Shown here: positions 22,623-33,300 of the stretch, one piece after another
Numbering within the stretch: position 1 is the stretch's first letter
Layout of the letters: the number at the start of each line of letters is the position of its first letter
Origin: Oreohelix idahoensis
Taxonomy: Eukaryota > Mollusca > Gastropoda > Stylommatophora > Oreohelicidae
Direction of reading: 5' to 3'
NCBI GenBank assembly: GCA_024509875.1
Contig: JAMPIV010010562.1
Span: 512,501 to 576,500, forward strand
DNA: 64,000 bases
Program-made: the position numbers and the translations under genes
Notes under the pieces: generated by a model
Seen by the model: only the letters and a program-made list of their open reading frames with translations
Databases searched by the model: none
What the model was told of the DNA's origin: nothing

Positions 22623-22805
22623 CGAGCACTACTAGGTCACATCCGCTTATACGCTACCACACAGCGCATGCGCAAAATCACAAACTTCAGGTTTGGTACA
22701 TATAGTGGCACGTGGTTGACACGTGCACTGTGTTAATATCACCTAGCTCTTTATAACGGTTTTCCGGATAAAAAATGAGTCCCGGAACATTGTGAACAGG
22801 TGGTA

Positions 22806-22862
22806 CTTTGAATTTAGGCGGCTGTTGGACCATCACTGCGGAGCAAGGGGAGAAATGCCATA
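22806..22862 (+). repeat. Repeat A, copy 2, right half
   Basis: GGCTGTTGGACCATCACTGC and following bases match 10550-10600 and continue the half-copy that ends at 12438 on the other side of the mariner. Confidence 0.6.
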
Positions 22863-22874
22863 ACAACAGTATTC

Positions 22875-23245
22875 CTCACAGACTCACTGTTAAAGACAAG
22901 ATAATGTTCCTCACAGACTCTTTGTTAGAGACATGAAAATGCTCCTCACATACTCTGTTAGAGACAAGATAGTGTTCCTCACAGACTCTGTGTTAAAGAC
23001 TAGATAGTGTTCCCCAACGACTCTCTGTTAGAGACAGGGTAATGTTTCTCACAGACTCTCTGTCAGAGAAAAGATAGTTTTCCTCACAGACTCTCTGTTA
23101 GAGACAAGATAGTGTTTCTCTCAGACTCTCTGTAGAGACAAGATAGTATTCCTCACAGACTCTCTGTTAGAGACAAGACAGTGTTCTTCACAAACTCTCT
23201 GTTAGAGACAAGATAGTGTTTCTCACAGACACTCTGTCAGTTATA
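22875..23245. repeat. 35-bp minisatellite, about 10 units
   Basis: Tandem units of the form CTCACAGACTCTCTGTTAGA then GACAAGATAGTGTTC repeat with a 35-bp period (for example ACAGA at 23051 and 23086). Units differ by scattered substitutions and small deletions. There is no coding potential. Confidence 0.9.
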
Positions 23246-23346
23246 ACCTCAAATTACATGGACATCCACTAGCAAATTTTCACATATTAATTTTTAAATT
23301 TCAATATATTCATTTTAGTTCACATGTTAATAATGCAAAATACAGC

Positions 23347-23385
23347 GTGTCCGGCAGAATCACTACCAATAACAAATGTCAATAT
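23347..23385 (+). repeat. Left terminal inverted repeat
   Basis: Identical over 39 bases to the reverse complement of 24665-24703. It is the expected transposase binding site. Confidence 0.95.
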
Positions 23386-23545
23386 CTCCTCATCCATGTA
23401 AGTTATAATTATTTTTTTATGGTTACCTCGTATAGAAACCATCACATTTTTAGGAGCAGTAAGACAATTGATAAATTGTCCAATAATGTGCAGATAACGC
23501 ATACGTAATGCGCAGCCGCGGAATGTGATGAAGCGGGTAGTGAAA

Positions 23546-24579
23546 ATGGCGGAGTTCACGGTGCAGCAGAAAGGGCAATGCTGTTATTGGCTTGCGGAAT
23601 TAAAGTTTCTCATTGTTGTGCAAAGGAGATTCAGGCAGGAATATGGACAGAAACCTCCGGAGCGACATACCATAGTGAAATGGCACAAGCAACTGTTGGA
23701 AACAGGTTCTTTGATGAGAAAGAAGGGAAACGGCAATGAAGCGTTGTCTCCAGATAGAGTTGAAGCAGTTAGCGAAGCTTGTCAACGTAGCCCGCGGAAA
23801 TCCATTCGACGGGCAAGGGGAGAATTGGGTATTCCAAAATCTACTGTTCACGACATTGTTCACAAAAGATTGCGGCTTACAGCCTAAAAGATCCAGCTAG
23901 TGCAGAAGTTACAGCCAAATTATAAACCCAGACAGGCCGAGTTCGCAAATGCAATGCTATGTCACCTCAATGATGACAATGAATTTCTCAATCGTGTGGT
24001 ATTCTCCGATGAAGCGACCTTACACACTTGTAGCAAAGTTCACCGGCATAATTGTAGGATATGGGGAAATGAAAAGCCACATGTCGTAATGGAGCATGAG
24101 CGAGACAGCCCTAAACTTAACGTGTGGTGTGCCTTAACCTCGAATTATGTGATCGGGCCATTTTTCTTCGCCGAAGCCACAGTCAGAGTAGCAACATACC
24201 TAAACATGCTGCAAAATTTTGCAGTTCCTAGGATAACAGAAGGATTCATATTCCAGCAAGATGGAGCACCTCCACACTATATCAATGAAGTAAGAAACTA
24301 CCTTCATCAACAATTTCCAGACAGATGGATTGGAAGATTATGTCCCATTGATTGGCCACCAAGGTCACCAGATTTGACCCCCTTAGATTTCTTTCTATGG
24401 GGATACGTAAAAACTTTGTCTATCAAACTCCGGTGCAGGGACTGGATAATCTTCGGCATCGAAAAATTGACGCTTGTGCATCCGTCACACCTCAGATGCT
24501 GCAAAACACGTGGAGAGAGATAGAATACCGTGTTGACATTCTTCGAGCCACTAAAGGCGCTCATGTGGAGATCTACTGA
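23546..24579 (+). pseudogene. DD41D transposase with DUF4817-like DNA-binding domain
   Basis: The start is MAEFTVQQKGQ (an upstream Met at 23525 is also in frame, but family members begin at this segment). A DUF4817-like helix-turn-helix region comes first (HTIVKWHKQLLETGS, RSPRKSIRRARGELGIPKST). The catalytic domain carries FSDEAT (first Asp), FQQDGAPPHY (second) and RSPDLTPLDFF (third). I count 41 residues between the second and third Asp, hence DD41D. One TAA at 23885-23887 stands where an aromatic codon is usual, and the same frame continues. Near 24405 the frame shifts, and the C-terminal part reads on in another frame to 24579. Such transposases are abundant in arthropods. The enzyme is inactive as read, with only two lesions. 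Confidence 0.9.
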
Positions 24580-24664
24580 AACTTGGTGAGTTGCTACTGA
24601 AACTTAATGAGTTTGCCTAACAGAAAATCAAAATCTTGTCGGTCTGCTATTATTAGTATAAGAA

Positions 24665-24703
24665 ATATTGACATTTGTTATTGGTAGTGATTCTGCCGGA
24701 CAC
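24665..24703 (-). repeat. Right terminal inverted repeat
   Basis: Reverse complement of 23347-23385 with no mismatch seen. Confidence 0.95.
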
Positions 24704-24763
24704 ACGTATTGAATTTAAAATGTACAACTTACGCTAATCATTAGGCTCACAGACTACTGGCTC

Positions 24764-24862
24764 AGAGAAATAGTTTAATGCAGCTTGACGATGCCTCTTA
24801 CACGTGCTCTGGGGTGTTGTTATTTCAGCAATAAGTTCCCACTTTGATTTTGTGTTATAGTT
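24764..24862 (-). repeat. Unclassified interspersed repeat B, copy 3
   Basis: The reverse complement gives ACACAAAATCAAAG, ACACCCCAGAGCACGTGTAA and CTATTTCTCTGAG, in the order seen at 11335-11445. Confidence 0.6.
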
Positions 24863-25179
24863 TCATTAGAGTTTTTTTCGGGGCTGTATGTGCTCAAGAT
24901 GCTCAAACAAGGTTTGGTCTTGTAAATAAAATCTGCTGTTATTCTTAACTCTTGCAAGGTCTGGTTGTCTTCTTAGCGCGAGGTGAATTGTCACAGTGTT
25001 CTAAACTGACTAAATGGTTAGGTTAAATTATACTTCGCTCTCCCGTCTGTGAAGACAGATAGAGTTGCCAACTAAGAAAGAACAAAAATTTAACTAACGT
25101 CGGAGCAACATATATGAAGATAAAATCAAAAATACGTAATACATCTATGAAAAGTGACAGAAAGATCATCAGAGTATGA
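24863..25179. other. No recognisable feature
   Basis: AT-rich spacer between repeat B and the LINE tail. No open frame or repeat stood out. Confidence 0.4.
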
Positions 25180-27757
25180 TACTTACATACTTAGTCGTTC
25201 TTCTTCTACCGTGAAGTATAGAAATTTGGAAGAGAGAGCGCCAGACTATCCTATCGGCTGTCTTCCTCCTGGCCCTCGTTCAATTCTAATCCTCGGTCCT
25301 TCAAAGAGTGCCTAATGTTGTCCTCCCATGACTCTGGGTCGTCCTGGGGGTCTGGATCCCGGGCTATTTGTTTCCCATGCTTGTCGTGGTAGCCAATCTT
25401 CTCCCATTCTGCAGACATGACTAAACCATCTTAGTTGGGACTGTTCTACTTAGGTCTGCAGGGGATGGGATTTTATGCCTAGACGTATCGTCTGGTTACG
25501 GACCATGTCTCTTGTTACTTCAACCACCTTCCTCAGATACCTCATTTCAGAGGTTTGGATCGGGCTTTTGTTTGTTGTAGTCATTGCCCATAACTCGCAT
25601 CCATATGTCAAAACTGGGACATAGGTGAAGCGGTAAACAGCATCTTCGTTTTCTTATCAACCTCTCTCTTGTTGAGGAATTCTTGATTTATAGCCTGAAA
25701 AAGTCTCCCAGCTGCTGCTTTTCGAGTGGACAACTCTTCTTTGATGCCTCCCTTTCGGTCTATAATAGCTCCGAGATATTTAAAGTGGTTGACCTGCTCC
25801 AGGACCTGTTCTCCCAGCTTAATCTGCTGTCTTCTGTCTTCTCGTGATATCATCATGGATTTTGTTTGAGAGCTTCTTATGACCATCCCTCTCTTCTGCA
25901 GCGCTTCCTTCCAGGTGTGCAGGTTGGATTGGAGATGTGCCTCAGATTTAGCAATCAGGGCAACATCATCACCAAATGCCAGCTCTGAAATACAGACCTA
26001 TCTCATCTTCCAGTACCCCACTGAATACTTTGTTCTTCTCTCCTTACATGCCTTTATGACATCGTCCATGAGGAGTATGAAAAGATAAGGTGACAGGATA
26101 TCACCTTGTCTTACACCAAAGATGGATCTCACTCTTATACTCAAGGGCCTTTTCACTCAGCTGTCTGAGTGTGAAGATTAGGTCGTACTTCGATTTGCTC
26201 GGAATCCGCAATGGACCTCATCCTTTTGTGGCTCAGCCAGGCGTCGGAGCCTATGCTCTAGGATTCTAGAGTATATTTTACAAGGTACACTGAGAAGGGA
26301 TATGCCTATATGGTTTCCACATTGTCGATTTTCACCTTGTTTGAAAATTAGAGTTATGATTTCAATTTCCCAATCCTTTGGCATGGTCTTGTTGCACCAC
26401 GCTGCCCGTAGGACCATTAAGAGAAATAGGTCACCTGATGATCCCATGTACTTAACCATTTCTGGTGTTATACCATCATGCCCTGCTGCTTTGCCCATCT
26501 TGATTTTCTTCAGTGCTTCCTTTACTTCTTCCATCTTTTTGTCATCTTCACCATCATTGGTTTTCTCTTCTGTGCTAGTGGTTATCATTTCTGATGCTTG
26601 ACCTTGCTCACTATCCAGGAGTTCTGAGAAATATTTTTTTCCATTTTCCATTACTTCCTTCGGGGCAGTAAGCAATTTGCCTTGCTTGACCTTTATAAAT
26701 TTGAGAGGGCATTATTTTTTCTTCCTTATTTTCTTTAGGGTCTTATAGAACAATTTCTGGTTTTCTTGCTCATCTTTTTCTAGCTTTTCTCCAAATTCTT
26801 CCCAGGACTTCTGTTTTGCTGTTAGCACCTTGTTCTTTGCTTCTGTTCTGAGTGTCATATATTCTCTATATTTCTCCTTTTGTCCTGTTGTGTTTTTAGC
26901 ATCCAAACCTCAGAAATGAGGTATCTGAGGAAGGTGGTTGAAGTAACAAGAAGAGACATGGTACGCAACCAGACGATACGTCAAGGCCTAAAATGCCACC
27001 CCCTACAGACCCAAGTAGAACAGTCCCAACTAAGATGGTTTGGCCATGTCTGCAGAATGGGAGAAGATCGGCTACCACGACAAGCATGGGAAACAAAGAG
27101 CCAAGGATCCAGACCCCGAGGACGACCCAGAGTCCGCTGGGAGGACAACATTAGACAATCTTTGAAGGACCGAGGACTAGAATGGAACCAGGCCAGGAGG
27201 AAGACAGCCGATAGAATAGTCTGGCGCTCTCTCTTCCAAACTTCTACACCTCACGGTAGAAGGGGAACGACTAAGTAAGTAAGTAAGTGTTTTTAGCTCC
27301 TAAGTATTGTTTTCATGCCATTTTCGTCTCTCTTATTTTCTCTTTGACTTCTTCAGTCCACCAAGGTGTCCTCTTTCTCTTGTTCCCAAGTCGGAGTTCA
27401 CCACCTGCTTCTGCAGCAGCTGTCTTTATGATGTCCTTGAATTTAAGCCAGAGGGTTTCCAAGTCATCAGTTTGTTCTTTTGTGTTGCTCACCGTTGCAG
27501 CAATAAGGCCCTGATATCTGGGCTTAATTTATGGCTCTCTCAGCTTGTAGGTCTTAATGCTCATTTCTCCCGTTCGTTTACTTGATTTCTTGCGTGATGT
27601 TGGGGAGTTCCAAGGCTGAGCAACTATTTCAGTTGTTATTTTGATTGTAAGCAGGTAGTGATCACTTCCAATCTCTGGCCCCTCCAGATTTTAGCATCCC
27701 GGACATATTTGAATGAGCTCCTCCTAACAATGGCATAGTCAATCATTGATTTCGGAA
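25180..27757 (-). pseudogene. LINE A (RTE-like), decayed copy: endonuclease end to 3' tail
   Basis: Read on the minus strand from 27757. The endonuclease C-terminus comes first (IDYAIVRRSSFKYVRDAK, then GSDHYLL after a frame change), followed by a linker (TPWWTEEVKEKIRE) and RT start motifs in 26178-26675 (GKAAGHDGITPEMVKY, SRILEHRLRRLAEPQ). The central RT, including the catalytic Asp pair, is scrambled or deleted near 25890-26180. The C-terminal part (NHFKYLGAIIDRKGG) reads to about 25600, and the conserved 3' end reaches the AAGT-type tail near 25190. Non-LTR retrotransposons of the RTE group often end in short tandem repeats. This copy is interrupted by a same-family insertion at 26901-27286 and is not functional. 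Confidence 0.82.
26901..27286 (+). mobile_element. LINE A 3' fragment inserted in another LINE A copy
   Basis: 5'-truncated copy of 386 bp that starts within the C-terminal coding region (SEMRYLRKVVEVTRRDMVRN, later HGRRGTTK) and ends in AAGT repeats. GTGTTTTTAGC occurs on both sides (26890-26900 and 27287-27297), an 11-bp target duplication. The strand is opposite to the host LINE. Its frame 26880-27278 is open and encodes only the LINE C-terminus, which includes the conserved QLRWFGHVCRM segment. Confidence 0.9.
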
Positions 27758-28350
27758 TGTTCAACTCAAATGTTAAGTCAGTCCTACAGTACGACTGTAA
27801 ACAAAGAGAACAACAAAAACAACAATCAAAAAGTCTCAGGCTTTCATAAATTGGTAGTCTTATAGCAGATACTGCCGTATGGGAGTGAGGTGTTAAAGAC
27901 TTCACAATACTAAGTTTAGCTTCGAAAGGTGGGGTAACCAGTTCTTCTCCTCGCTGCCTTTACCTTTCCTAATCCAAGAGCCGAGTCATGCAACCATTTA
28001 CAGCTGAGTAGAATGTAGCGCGACTCCACAGTCTTTCCAAACCGCTACCATTGTCGCAAGACACCTGCCCTCCAATCACAGACCCTCATAAATGTGTGCT
28101 TGCCTAAAATAAAAGGGTTGTAGTGGTATGACAAGATCAGTAATTTGAAACTGATGACACGAACCAGACAAGTGGTATGACAAGATCAGTAATGTGAAAC
28201 TGATGACACGAACCAGACAAGTGGTATGACAAGATCAGTAATGTGAAACTGATGACATGAACCAGACAAGTGCCAGAAGAACACGACATGAGAAAAAGAC
28301 GCTAGAGATGGATAACAAACTTGTTCATGTCTTTACTAGGTAGTCCTTGC
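27758..28350 (+). pseudogene. LINE B (RTE-like) fragment with insertion and internal triplication
   Basis: 27758-27850 matches 36970-37070 (TTCAACTCAAATG, AAGTCAGTCCTA, CAGGCTTTCATAAAT). About 270 bp of unrelated sequence follow. The LINE then resumes at 28122, matching 37093 onward (GGTATGACAAG, AACTGATGACA, CAGACAAGTGCCAG), and continues to a trace at 28340 (TAGTCCTTGCTCTG). Within the second part a 49-bp piece is present three times in tandem (28122-28270). Frameshifts throughout prevent translation. Confidence 0.75.
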
Positions 28351-28366
28351 TCTGATACCGTCAGTA

Positions 28367-28598
28367 TTGTGTCAGACGTGCATGGTGTCAGACGTGCATG
28401 GTGTCAGACTTGCATTGTGTCAGACGTGCATTGTGTCAGATGTGTATTGTGTCAGACTTGCATTGTGTCAGACTTGCATTGTGTCCGACGTGCATTGTGT
28501 CAGACATGCATTGTATCAGACGTGTATTGTGTCAGACGTGTATTGTGTCAGACGTGCATTGTGTCAGACTTGCTTTGTGTCAGACATGCATTGTAAGT
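28367..28598. repeat. 16-bp minisatellite, about 14 units
   Basis: Units of GTGTCAGACGTGCATT with small changes (TTGC, TGTA) in an exact 16-bp register. Because 16 is not a multiple of three, all three forward frames stay open and give the same 16-residue peptide repeat. These open frames are by-products of the repeat, not genes. Confidence 0.95.
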
Positions 28599-29504
28599 AG
28601 ATCAGATAAGAAATATTGTGTCTGAAGGGTATGTTAAACGTATATTGATCGTTAGGTTACAAAGTATTTTGGTGTCATTTAATTTGGTGTATATATTAAA
28701 ATTAATGTTATGACTGACTTGATTTACTTGTTGGTATCTTAATCTTGATACCCTAACAACTTTGCTGACAACTGAAGTTGGTCTTCAGCTAAATATAACC
28801 AGAAACAATCCTGAACAGCATGACGACTAGAGTCATTCTCAGGATTATGCGCAATACTAGCTATACGAGCTTACAGCATTCCAAGGCTTAGCTTTTAAAT
28901 GTTGTGTGCCAAAGAGTTCGTCTTCTTCTTTTTCCTCTTCTTCTTCTTCTTCTTCTTCTCTTTCCGGGTTTCTTTTCATTCAATACAAATATAAATTGTC
29001 ATTGATGTAATGCCTTAAATGGAAACCATTTTGGCACAACTTAGGACCAAATGGAATGAATCTAGACAAACATCAGGAAAATAATTTTATGATGATCTCC
29101 ATAGTCTTTCGATGTATGTTATTGATTGTAACATGTACTTATTTGATTGACATGACCACAGCCTCGTGGACTATGTTGTCTGAATGAGGATTGTAATCAA
29201 TAGTGGCTGTCATCATCGGAGTATCGTCTTGGTTGTAGACAACATATACTATAGTGTGGTGCATATGTTTTCATGTTCCTACCTGATAGAGTGTCGCAAC
29301 AAAGCTTCTGTAAGAAGCATAACAGATTGTAGTAAAAGGTAGGTACAGTATCCCGTTACACGCCCATTGGCTAATCCAGCGCACGACCTATAACAAACTT
29401 CCTACATTTTTAGTTCTCTTCTCTATAAATCTCTAGATATCTAAATCTAGCTGAGCTCTAATCTCTAAAAATTCAAGCCGTCTGTCTGAATCCGAATCTC
29501 CTTT

Positions 29505-29600
29505 GACTTTTTTTTTAGTTGGGCTTTTGCCTTCTTCTGGCAAGGCACTTTCCTTTCAATTTATTTGGTTATATCAGAGCGCATTTACCATCCAAAAACT
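29505..29600 (-). repeat. SINE-like repeat C, copy 1
   Basis: The minus strand reads ATGCGCTCTGATATAACC, then TGCCAGAAGAAGGCAAAAG and an A-rich end. It shares order and spacing with 29735-29835. The A-rich 3' side is SINE-like. Confidence 0.45.
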
Positions 29601-29734
29601 GCTAACCCGATCAGCGTTGATAGATACTAAGTCCTGAAAAGGACCAACATTATCTATATGCTAGCATAAAGCCCTAAAAACGACTTGTCAGCTACGCCAA
29701 ACCCCGAGCTAGTCTACTGTTGGTAGTTATCTCC

Positions 29735-29835
29735 TTTTCTTTCTTTTTTCTTTTTGTAAAACTTTTGCCTCGTTTTGGCGAGGCGCGTCCCGTTCAACCC
29801 AGTCGGTTATATTAGAGCGCATGTCCAAATATAAA
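29735..29835 (-). repeat. SINE-like repeat C, copy 2
   Basis: The minus strand reads ATGCGCTCTAATATAACCGA, CTGGGTTGAACGGG (similar to a pol III B box), then GCCTCGCCAAAACGAGGC, a perfect short hairpin, and an A-rich tail. It is diverged from copy 1, and the hairpin stem is kept in altered form. Confidence 0.45.
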
Positions 29836-30361
29836 AGACCTTTTTTTTACCCCGTCATTTTTGCTCCCGGCACCCCTCATTTGTCATCACTGCTGACAGA
29901 ACAAAATGCTGACTTCAGCTTGTTTTATGGGAATATTTCAGGAGTCTCTGATTTCTGACAATAATGTAAAATCTCGATTTCATCACGTATCTTTTTTTCG
30001 TTCTCACGCCCTAATTAAACGACTCCTTTGTACCTGCAATTGTACCATTGCAGGGTTCTGCGTGGATAAATGCCCAATGTATATAGTTATATCTCCATTC
30101 CTTTTCCTATACATGTAATTAACGTTAATCAATATTACATTCATTTCTTTTATAATTATAACAAGATATGAGTCAAAAATTACATTGCTTTGTATTTGTG
30201 TGTGGTGGTAATTTTAACCTGTCACTCACAGTTTCTGAGTGACATTCTCCTGCACAGATCCGCACGCGTGTCTACAACACAACAAAAGCATTGCCTCTGT
30301 TGTGACTAAGCGTCATCTTAATTGACAGCTCTCGACCTCTGGGTCACTTATTGTGAAACGA

Positions 30362-33300
30362 ACTTTAGTTTGTAACAATTAAATGTGAGAAAAAATACAG
30401 CATGTTTTAGATTGGACGTTAGAAGTTATCTTTATGATTTATTATATTAAGCTTTAGTTTGTAACAATTAAATGTGAGAAATAATACAGCATGTTTTAGA
30501 TTGGACGTTAGAAGTTATCTTTATGATTTATTATATTAAGCTTTAGTTTGTAACAATTAAATGTGAGAAATAATACAGCATGTTTTAGATTGGACGTTAG
30601 AAGTTATCTTTATGATTTATTAAATTAAGCTTTAGTTTGTAACAATTAAATGTGAGACATAATACAGCATGTTTTAGATTGGATGTTAGAAGTTATCTTT
30701 ATGATTTATTATATTAAGTTATAGTTTGTAACAATTAAATGTGAGAAATAATACAGCATGTTTGAGATTGGACGTTAGAAGTTATCTTTATGATTTATTA
30801 CATTAAGCAATAGTTTGTAACAATTAAATGTGAGAAATAATACAGCATGTTTGAGATTGGACGTTTGAAAATATCTTTATGATTTATTATATTAAGCTAT
30901 AGTTTGTAACCATTAAATGTGGGAAATAATACAGCATGTTTTAGATTGCACGTTAGAAGTTATCTTTATGATTTATTATATTAAGCTATAGTTTGTAACA
31001 ATTAAATGTGAGAAATAATACAGCATATTTTAGATTGGACGTTAGACGTTATCTTCATGATTTATTATATTAAGCTATAGTTTGTAACAATTAAATGTGA
31101 GAAATAATACAGCATGTTTTAGATTGGACGTTAAAAGCTATCTTTATGATTTATAATATTAAGCTTTAGTTTGTAACAATTAAATATGAGAAATAATACA
31201 GCATGTTTTAGATTGCACGTTAGAAGTTATCTTTATGATTTATTATATTAAGCTATAGTTTGTAACAATTAAATGTGAGAAATAATACAGCATGTTTTAG
31301 ATTGGATGTTAGAAGTTATCTTTATGATTTATTATATTAAGCAATAGTTTGTAAACATTAAATGTGGGAAATAATACAGCATGTTTTAGATTGCATGTTA
31401 GAAGTTATCTTTATGATTTATTATATTAAGCTATAGTTTGTAATAATTACATGTGAGAAATAATACAGCATGTTTTAGATTGTACGTTAGAAGTTATCTT
31501 TATGATTAATTATATTAAGCTATAGTTTGTAACAATTACATGTGAGAAATAATACAGCATGTTTTAGATTGTACGTTAGAAGCTATCTTTATGATTTATT
31601 ATATTAAGCTATAGTTTGTAACTATTACATGTGAGAAATAATACAGCATGTTTTAGATTGCACGATAGAAGTTATCTTTATGATTTATTATATTAAGCTA
31701 TAGTTTGTAACAATTAAATGTGAGAAATAATACAGCATGTTTTAAATTGGACGTTAGAAGTTATCTTTATGATTTATTATATTAAGCTATAGTTTGTAAC
31801 AATTAAATGTGAGAAATAATACAGCATGTTTTAGATTGTACGTTAGAAGTTATCTTTATGAATTATTATATTACGCTATAGTTTGTAACAATTAAATGTG
31901 AGAAATAATACAGCATGTTTTAGATTGGACGTTAAAAGTTATCTTTATGATTTATTATATTAAGCTATAGTTTATAACAATTACATGTGAGAAATAATAC
32001 AGCATGTTTTAGATTGGACGTTAGAAGTTATCTTTATGATTTTTTATATTAAGCTATAGTTTGTAACAATAAAATGTGAGAAATAATACTGCATGTTTTA
32101 GATTGTACGTTAGAAGTTATCTTTATGATTTATTATATTAAGCTTTAGTTTGTAACAATTAAATGTGAGACAAAATACAGCATGTTTTAGATTGGATGTT
32201 AGAAGTTATCTTTATGATTTATTATATTAAGTTATAGTTTGTAACAATTAAATGTGAGAAATAATACAGCATGTTTGAGATTGTACGTTAGAAGTTATCT
32301 TTATGATTTATTACATTAAGCAATAGTTTGTAACAATTAAATGTGAGAAATAATACAGCATGTTTGAGATTGGACGTATGAAAATATCTTTATGATTTAT
32401 TATATTAAGCTATAGTTTGTAACCATTAAATGTGGGAAATAATACAGCATGTTTTAGATTGCACGTTAGAAGTTATCTTTATGATTTATTATATTAAGCT
32501 ATAGTTTGTAACAATTAAATGTGAGAAATAATACAGCATGTTTGAAATTGGACGTTTGAAAATATCTTTATGATTTATTATATTAAGCTACAGTTTGTAA
32601 CAATTAAATGTGAGAAATAATACATCATGTTTTAGATTGCACGTTAGAAGTTATCTTTATTATTTATTATATTAAACTATAGTTTGTAACAATTAAATGT
32701 GAGAAATAATACAGCATATTTTAGATTGGACGTTAGACGTTATCTTTATGATTTATTATATTAAGCTATAGTTTGTAACAATTAAATGTGAGAAATAATA
32801 CAGCATGTTTTAGATTGGACGTTAAAAGCTATCTTTATGATTTATAATATTAAGCTTTAGTTTGTAACAATTAAATATGAGAAATAATACACCATGTTTT
32901 AGATTGCACGTTAGAAGTTATCTTTATGATTTATTATATTAAGCTTTAGTTTGTAACAATTAAATATGAGAAATAATACAGCATGTTTTAGATTGCACGT
33001 TAGAAGTTATCTTTATGATTTATTATATTAAGATAAAGTTTGTAACAATTAAATGTGAGAAATAATACAGCATATTTTAGATTGGACGTTAGACGTTATC
33101 TTTATGATTTATTATATTAAGCTATAGTTTGTAACAATTAAATGTGAGAAATAATACAGCATGTTTTAGATTGGACGTTAAAAGCTATCTTTATGATTTA
33201 TAATATTAAGCTTTAGTTTGTAACAATTAAATATGAGAAATAATACAGCATGTTTTAGATTGCACGTTAGAAGTTATCTTTATGATTTATTATATTAAGC

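Larger units (their letters stand above)
12439..22803 (-). mobile_element. mariner DNA transposon, split by an LTR retrotransposon
   Basis: The outer ends are near-perfect inverted repeats of about 30 bp: CTGTTCACAAAGTTCCGGGA at 12443 onward and the reverse complement of CCCGGAACATTGTGAACAG at 22781-22799. Both are flanked by TA (12437-12438 and 22804-22805), the mariner target. Removing the nested element (13197-22257, with one copy of its 5-bp duplication) leaves about 1.3 kb, the usual mariner size. The transposase runs on the minus strand, N-terminal part at right and C-terminal part at left. Confidence 0.9.
23343..24706 (+). mobile_element. Tc1/mariner-like DNA transposon, DD41D type
   Basis: Perfect 39-bp inverted repeats at 23347-23385 and 24665-24703 (GTGTCCGGCAGAATCACTAC onward). 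A few less regular bases follow, and TA flanks both ends (23341-23342 and 24707-24708). Length is about 1.36 kb. It holds one transposase gene with a single stop and one late frameshift. Perfect inverted repeats suggest that it is young. Confidence 0.92.
28599..30361. other. No gene; TTC microsatellite and two SINE-like copies
   Basis: AT-rich stretch with a TTC-rich run at 28920-28963. The SINE-like repeats at 29.5 and 29.75 kb are listed separately. The frame 29906-30118 has no recognisable domain. Confidence 0.45.

Noticed and set aside
28321..28625. Three overlapping Cys-rich frames (VSDVHC-type repeats) as a repeat protein gene
   Set aside because: They arise from a 16-bp tandem repeat that lacks stops in every frame; all three frames give the same peptide shifted.
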